From NCBI GenBank assembly GCA_020634755.1, contig JACKBC010000004.1, forward strand, positions 124,001 through 188,000: a stretch of DNA of 64,000 nt, written 5' to 3'. Below, piece after piece: positions 61,869 through 64,000 of this stretch (position 1 is the first letter of the stretch; every line of letters starts with the position of its first letter). This stretch comes from Caldilineaceae bacterium. Lineage in GTDB: Bacteria > Chloroflexota > Anaerolineae > Caldilineales > Caldilineaceae. The notes under the pieces were generated by a model. The model was not told the origin of the DNA and made no database searches. It saw only the letters and a list, made by a program, of their open reading frames with translations. The position numbers were made by a program, and so were the translations under genes.

Positions 61869-62912
61869 ATGGCTGAATCTTTTATATTTTGTGAAAATCT
61901 GGTAAAGATTTATAAAGTGGCCGAACTGGAGCAGGTTGCTCTGCAAGGCCTGCATTTAAACATTGAACGCGGCGAGCTGGTGGGCATTATCGGCTCCAGC
62001 GGCAGTGGTAAAACCACGCTGATGAGCATTCTGGGCGGGCTGGATCGCCCAACCGCGGGCAAGGTGCTGGTCAATGGCCAAGACTTGCTGCGCATGCCGG
62101 ACCGACAGCTCAATCGCTATCGACGCGAGCAGGTAGGTTTTGTGTGGCAGCAGAGCGCCCGCAACTTGGTGCCCTATCTTAACGCCATCCAAAACGTAAT
62201 GCTGCCCATGACGCTGGCCGGTGCATCGGGCCAGAGCAACCGCAAATATGCCGAGGAGCTGCTCGACATTGTGGGGCTGGCCGAACGCAAAAACCACTAT
62301 TTGCCCGAGCTTTCCGGTGGTGAGCAACAGCGCGTGGCCATTGCCGTGGCCCTGGCCAATAATCCTATTTTGCTGCTGGCCGACGAGCCCACGGGTGAAG
62401 TGGATTCGAACACGGCGCAAGTGATTTATGGCACCTTTCAAATGCTGGCCCACGAACTGGGCGTGACGACGCTGATCGTCAGCCATGACCCGACGATTGC
62501 CAAACATGTGGATCGCGTGGTGATGATCCGCGACGGCATGCTGGCGTCTGAAACGCGGCGCCAGGTGCGCGCGCAGGGCGATGAGACCGCGGCCGAAAAT
62601 GGTGCAGGCGAACAGCATGAGGAAGAATATGAAGAGCTGGTCGTGCTGGACAAGGCGGGCCGCATCCACATTCCGCACGATTATCTAGAACAGTTCAACT
62701 TTGGGCAGCGCGTGCGCATTGAGGCCACGGAAGACGGCATTGTGATCCGCCCGGCGCTGGCCCACAATGGTGAAGCCAACGGCGCGGCGGATGAGATAAG
62801 CGATGATGCCGACGACATGGACGAATTAGAAGCTGCTCCCGCCAAGGCTGGCCGCATACGGGGGCTCTTTGGGCGTTTTGGGCGCAAGAATTCTGCCGGT
62901 GACGAAGAATAA
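61869..62912 (+). CDS. ABC ATPase (LolD/MacB type) fused to an AbrB-like domain
   Basis: 347 residues. ABC domain 1-235: Walker A GSSGSGKTT, signature LSGGEQQR, Walker B LLLADEPTGEVD, H-loop SHD. Then an acidic linker (GAGEQHEEEYEE), and at about 255-300 VLDKAGRIHIPHDYLEQF and GQRVRIEATEDGIVIRP, the pattern of a SpoVT/AbrB swapped-hairpin domain. The tail (about 305-347) is Asp/Glu-rich, then basic (GRIRGLFGRFGRKN). The AbrB-like part may dimerise the ATPase or bind DNA; its role here is unknown. Partner of the permease upstream. Confidence 0.88.
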   Translation: MAESFIFCENLVKIYKVAELEQVALQGLHLNIERGELVGIIGSSGSGKTTLMSILGGLDRPTAGKVLVNGQDLLRMPDRQLNRYRREQVGFVWQQSARNLVPYLNAIQNVMLPMTLAGASGQSNRKYAEELLDIVGLAERKNHYLPELSGGEQQRVAIAVALANNPILLLADEPTGEVDSNTAQVIYGTFQMLAHELGVTTLIVSHDPTIAKHVDRVVMIRDGMLASETRRQVRAQGDETAAENGAGEQHEEEYEELVVLDKAGRIHIPHDYLEQFNFGQRVRIEATEDGIVIRPALAHNGEANGAADEISDDADDMDELEAAPAKAGRIRGLFGRFGRKNSAGDEE

Positions 62913-63138
62913 AGAATTTATCCTGAAAATCGGTTGCGGGGTTCCGGTTCACGCCTACACAAGCGATCGGCACAGTGATTTTCAGAATAGATACTTATTC
63001 GCTTGCAATGCACTGGTCAAGATGATGGTAGAAAGTGCGCTTCAGCGTGCTTCCGCTAGCGGGCTTATTCGCCGCAATGGCCAAACCAGGCGGGAGTTGC
63101 GCGAAGCGAGCAGCGCCACATTGCCAGCACAGTTGCGG

Positions 63139-63144
63139 TATAAT
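63139..63144 (+). promoter_or_regulatory. Possible -10 box before the second ATPase gene
   Basis: TATAAT 34 bases ahead of the TTG start, but no acceptable -35 at 16-18 bases (TTGCCA is only 12 away). Weak candidate. Confidence 0.3.
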
Positions 63145-63172
63145 GGCATAATAAAGATAGAGGAGTGACAGC

Positions 63173-63976
63173 TTGGCTGACAACAACGGTTCCACCAATG
63201 GCCGCCTGAACGGCGGACCGAGCCAGGAATTGGCCATCGAAACCAATGATTTATGGCGCATTTATAAATTGGGCAGCCAGGAAATCCCGGCGCTCAAGGG
63301 CGTCAACCTGCGCATTCCCCAAGGCAGTTTTGTGTCGCTCAAGGGCCGTTCGGGCAGCGGCAAAACCACGCTGCTCAACTGTTTGGGGGGCTTGGATCAG
63401 CCAACCAAGGGCGACATTCTCATTATGGGACAGGATATTTCCAAGTGGCGCGAGCGGCAGTTGACCACCTGGCGGCGCGAACAAGTGGGCTTTATTTTCC
63501 AGTCGTTGGGTCTGTTGCCTGCACTTTCGGCCTATGAAAATGTAGAGCTGATGTTGCGCATGAATGGCGTGCGCGGCAAAGAGCGGCGGCGGCGCACGTT
63601 AGAATGTCTAGAATTGGTGGGACTCACCAAATGGATCGACCACCGCCCGTATGAAATGTCCGGCGGTCAGCAGCAGCGCGTGGCCATTGCGCGGGCCGTG
63701 GCCAACAATCCGCAGATGATTATTGCCGATGAACCGACCGGCGAATTGGATAGCCGGACTGCCGCCGAAATTCTGGGGCTGTTCAAGTCGCTGGTCAAAG
63801 ACCGCCACATGACCATGCTCATGGCCACCCACGATAGCCTCTCCGATGAATTTGTAGACCAGGTGCTGCGGCTCAAAGATGGCCTGATCATGACCCACGA
63901 AGAATTCTTGGCCGAAGAAGAAGCCGAGCGAGCCGCGCAAGAAGCCGCCATGGCGGCATCGGCAGAGCCGGCATAA
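63173..63976 (+). CDS. ABC transporter ATPase, LolD/MacB type
   Basis: 267 residues. Walker A GRSGSGKTT, Q-loop FQSLGLLPALSAYENVELM, signature MSGGQQQR, Walker B MIIADEPTGELD, H-loop THD. The C-terminus is Ala/Glu-rich. TTG start with AGGAG 7-8 bases upstream, and no better ATG before the ABC domain. Two ATPases and only one permease are in view, so a second permease probably begins right after this gene. Confidence 0.92.
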   Translation: MADNNGSTNGRLNGGPSQELAIETNDLWRIYKLGSQEIPALKGVNLRIPQGSFVSLKGRSGSGKTTLLNCLGGLDQPTKGDILIMGQDISKWRERQLTTWRREQVGFIFQSLGLLPALSAYENVELMLRMNGVRGKERRRRTLECLELVGLTKWIDHRPYEMSGGQQQRVAIARAVANNPQMIIADEPTGELDSRTAAEILGLFKSLVKDRHMTMLMATHDSLSDEFVDQVLRLKDGLIMTHEEFLAEEEAERAAQEAAMAASAEPA

Positions 63977-63977
63977 A

Positions 63978-64000
63978 ATGAGTCTAATCATCTTGCAAAT
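63978..64000 (+). CDS. Start of a following gene, cut by the window edge
   Basis: ATG one base after the ATPase stop, frame open to the window end (MSLIILQ...). Position and spacing suggest a co-transcribed partner, plausibly another FtsX-type permease, but seven codons cannot show it. Confidence 0.35.

Overview
The window looks like a chromosomal segment of a free-living or host-associated bacterium of the Chloroflexota, probably class Anaerolineae and near Caldilineaceae. This is inference from the gene mix: an archaeal-type HerA ATPase, VanW, type 2 IPP isomerase, a SufR-led SUF operon with SufU and SufT, several dimethylglycine/sarcosine-oxidase-like proteins, and Gfo/Idh enzymes with sulfatases. 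Intergenic regions are full of short palindromes and small non-autonomous repeats. I see no rRNA, tRNA, CRISPR, prophage or intact insertion sequence.

Layout. 2-14.0 kb holds single genes on both strands: the 3' part of metG, a GT-C membrane glycosyltransferase, VanW, HerA, threonine dehydratase, an N-acetylhexosamine-kinase-like protein, a secreted LysM-hydrolase, fni and a polyprenyl diphosphate synthase. 14.0-23.4 kb is a long SUF Fe-S assembly operon: sufR, sufC, sufB, sufD, a rhodanese, sufS, a short sufU, an NTF2-like gene, a Rieske ferredoxin and sufT. A consensus-like sigma70 promoter lies ahead of sufR. A large protein of unknown function (HEAT-like N-terminus) faces it tail to tail.

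25.4-32.0 kb is a methylated-amine (dimethylglycine/sarcosine) oxidation cluster: an FAD/GcvT dehydrogenase, a multidomain SoxA-like protein carrying two Fe-S modules and a possible SoxG-like tail, and SoxB. It is followed by an orphan histidine kinase.

33.8-51.4 kb is a long leftward block: a DeoR regulator, a five-gene family-5 ABC importer, a small membrane protein, Gfo/Idh, a methyltransferase and a homocysteine S-methyltransferase, then a sulfatase-fold enzyme with Thr in place of the catalytic Cys, a second Gfo/Idh, a sulfotransferase, a true sulfatase and a sugar-phosphate isomerase-like protein. It reads as uptake and processing of a sulfated or otherwise substituted sugar-like compound. 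A frameshifted REP-associated tyrosine transposase (RAYT) flanked by REP-like palindromes interrupts it.

52.2-55.7 kb has a RecQ helicase with an N-terminal TPR-like region, apparently leaderless, and an F420-type oxidoreductase. 56-64 kb has a BNR-propeller membrane protein with a strong terminator, then a MacAB/FtsX-like transport cluster: adaptor, large permease and two ATPases, the first fused to an AbrB-like domain.

The most unusual structure is in the intergenic DNA. At least two families of MITE-like elements (about 130-235 bp) share a GTGCGACGCAC core, have terminal inverted repeats, and are bounded by what look like 8-bp or 10-bp target duplications. Several other palindrome families and a 7 x 15 bp tandem array are also present.
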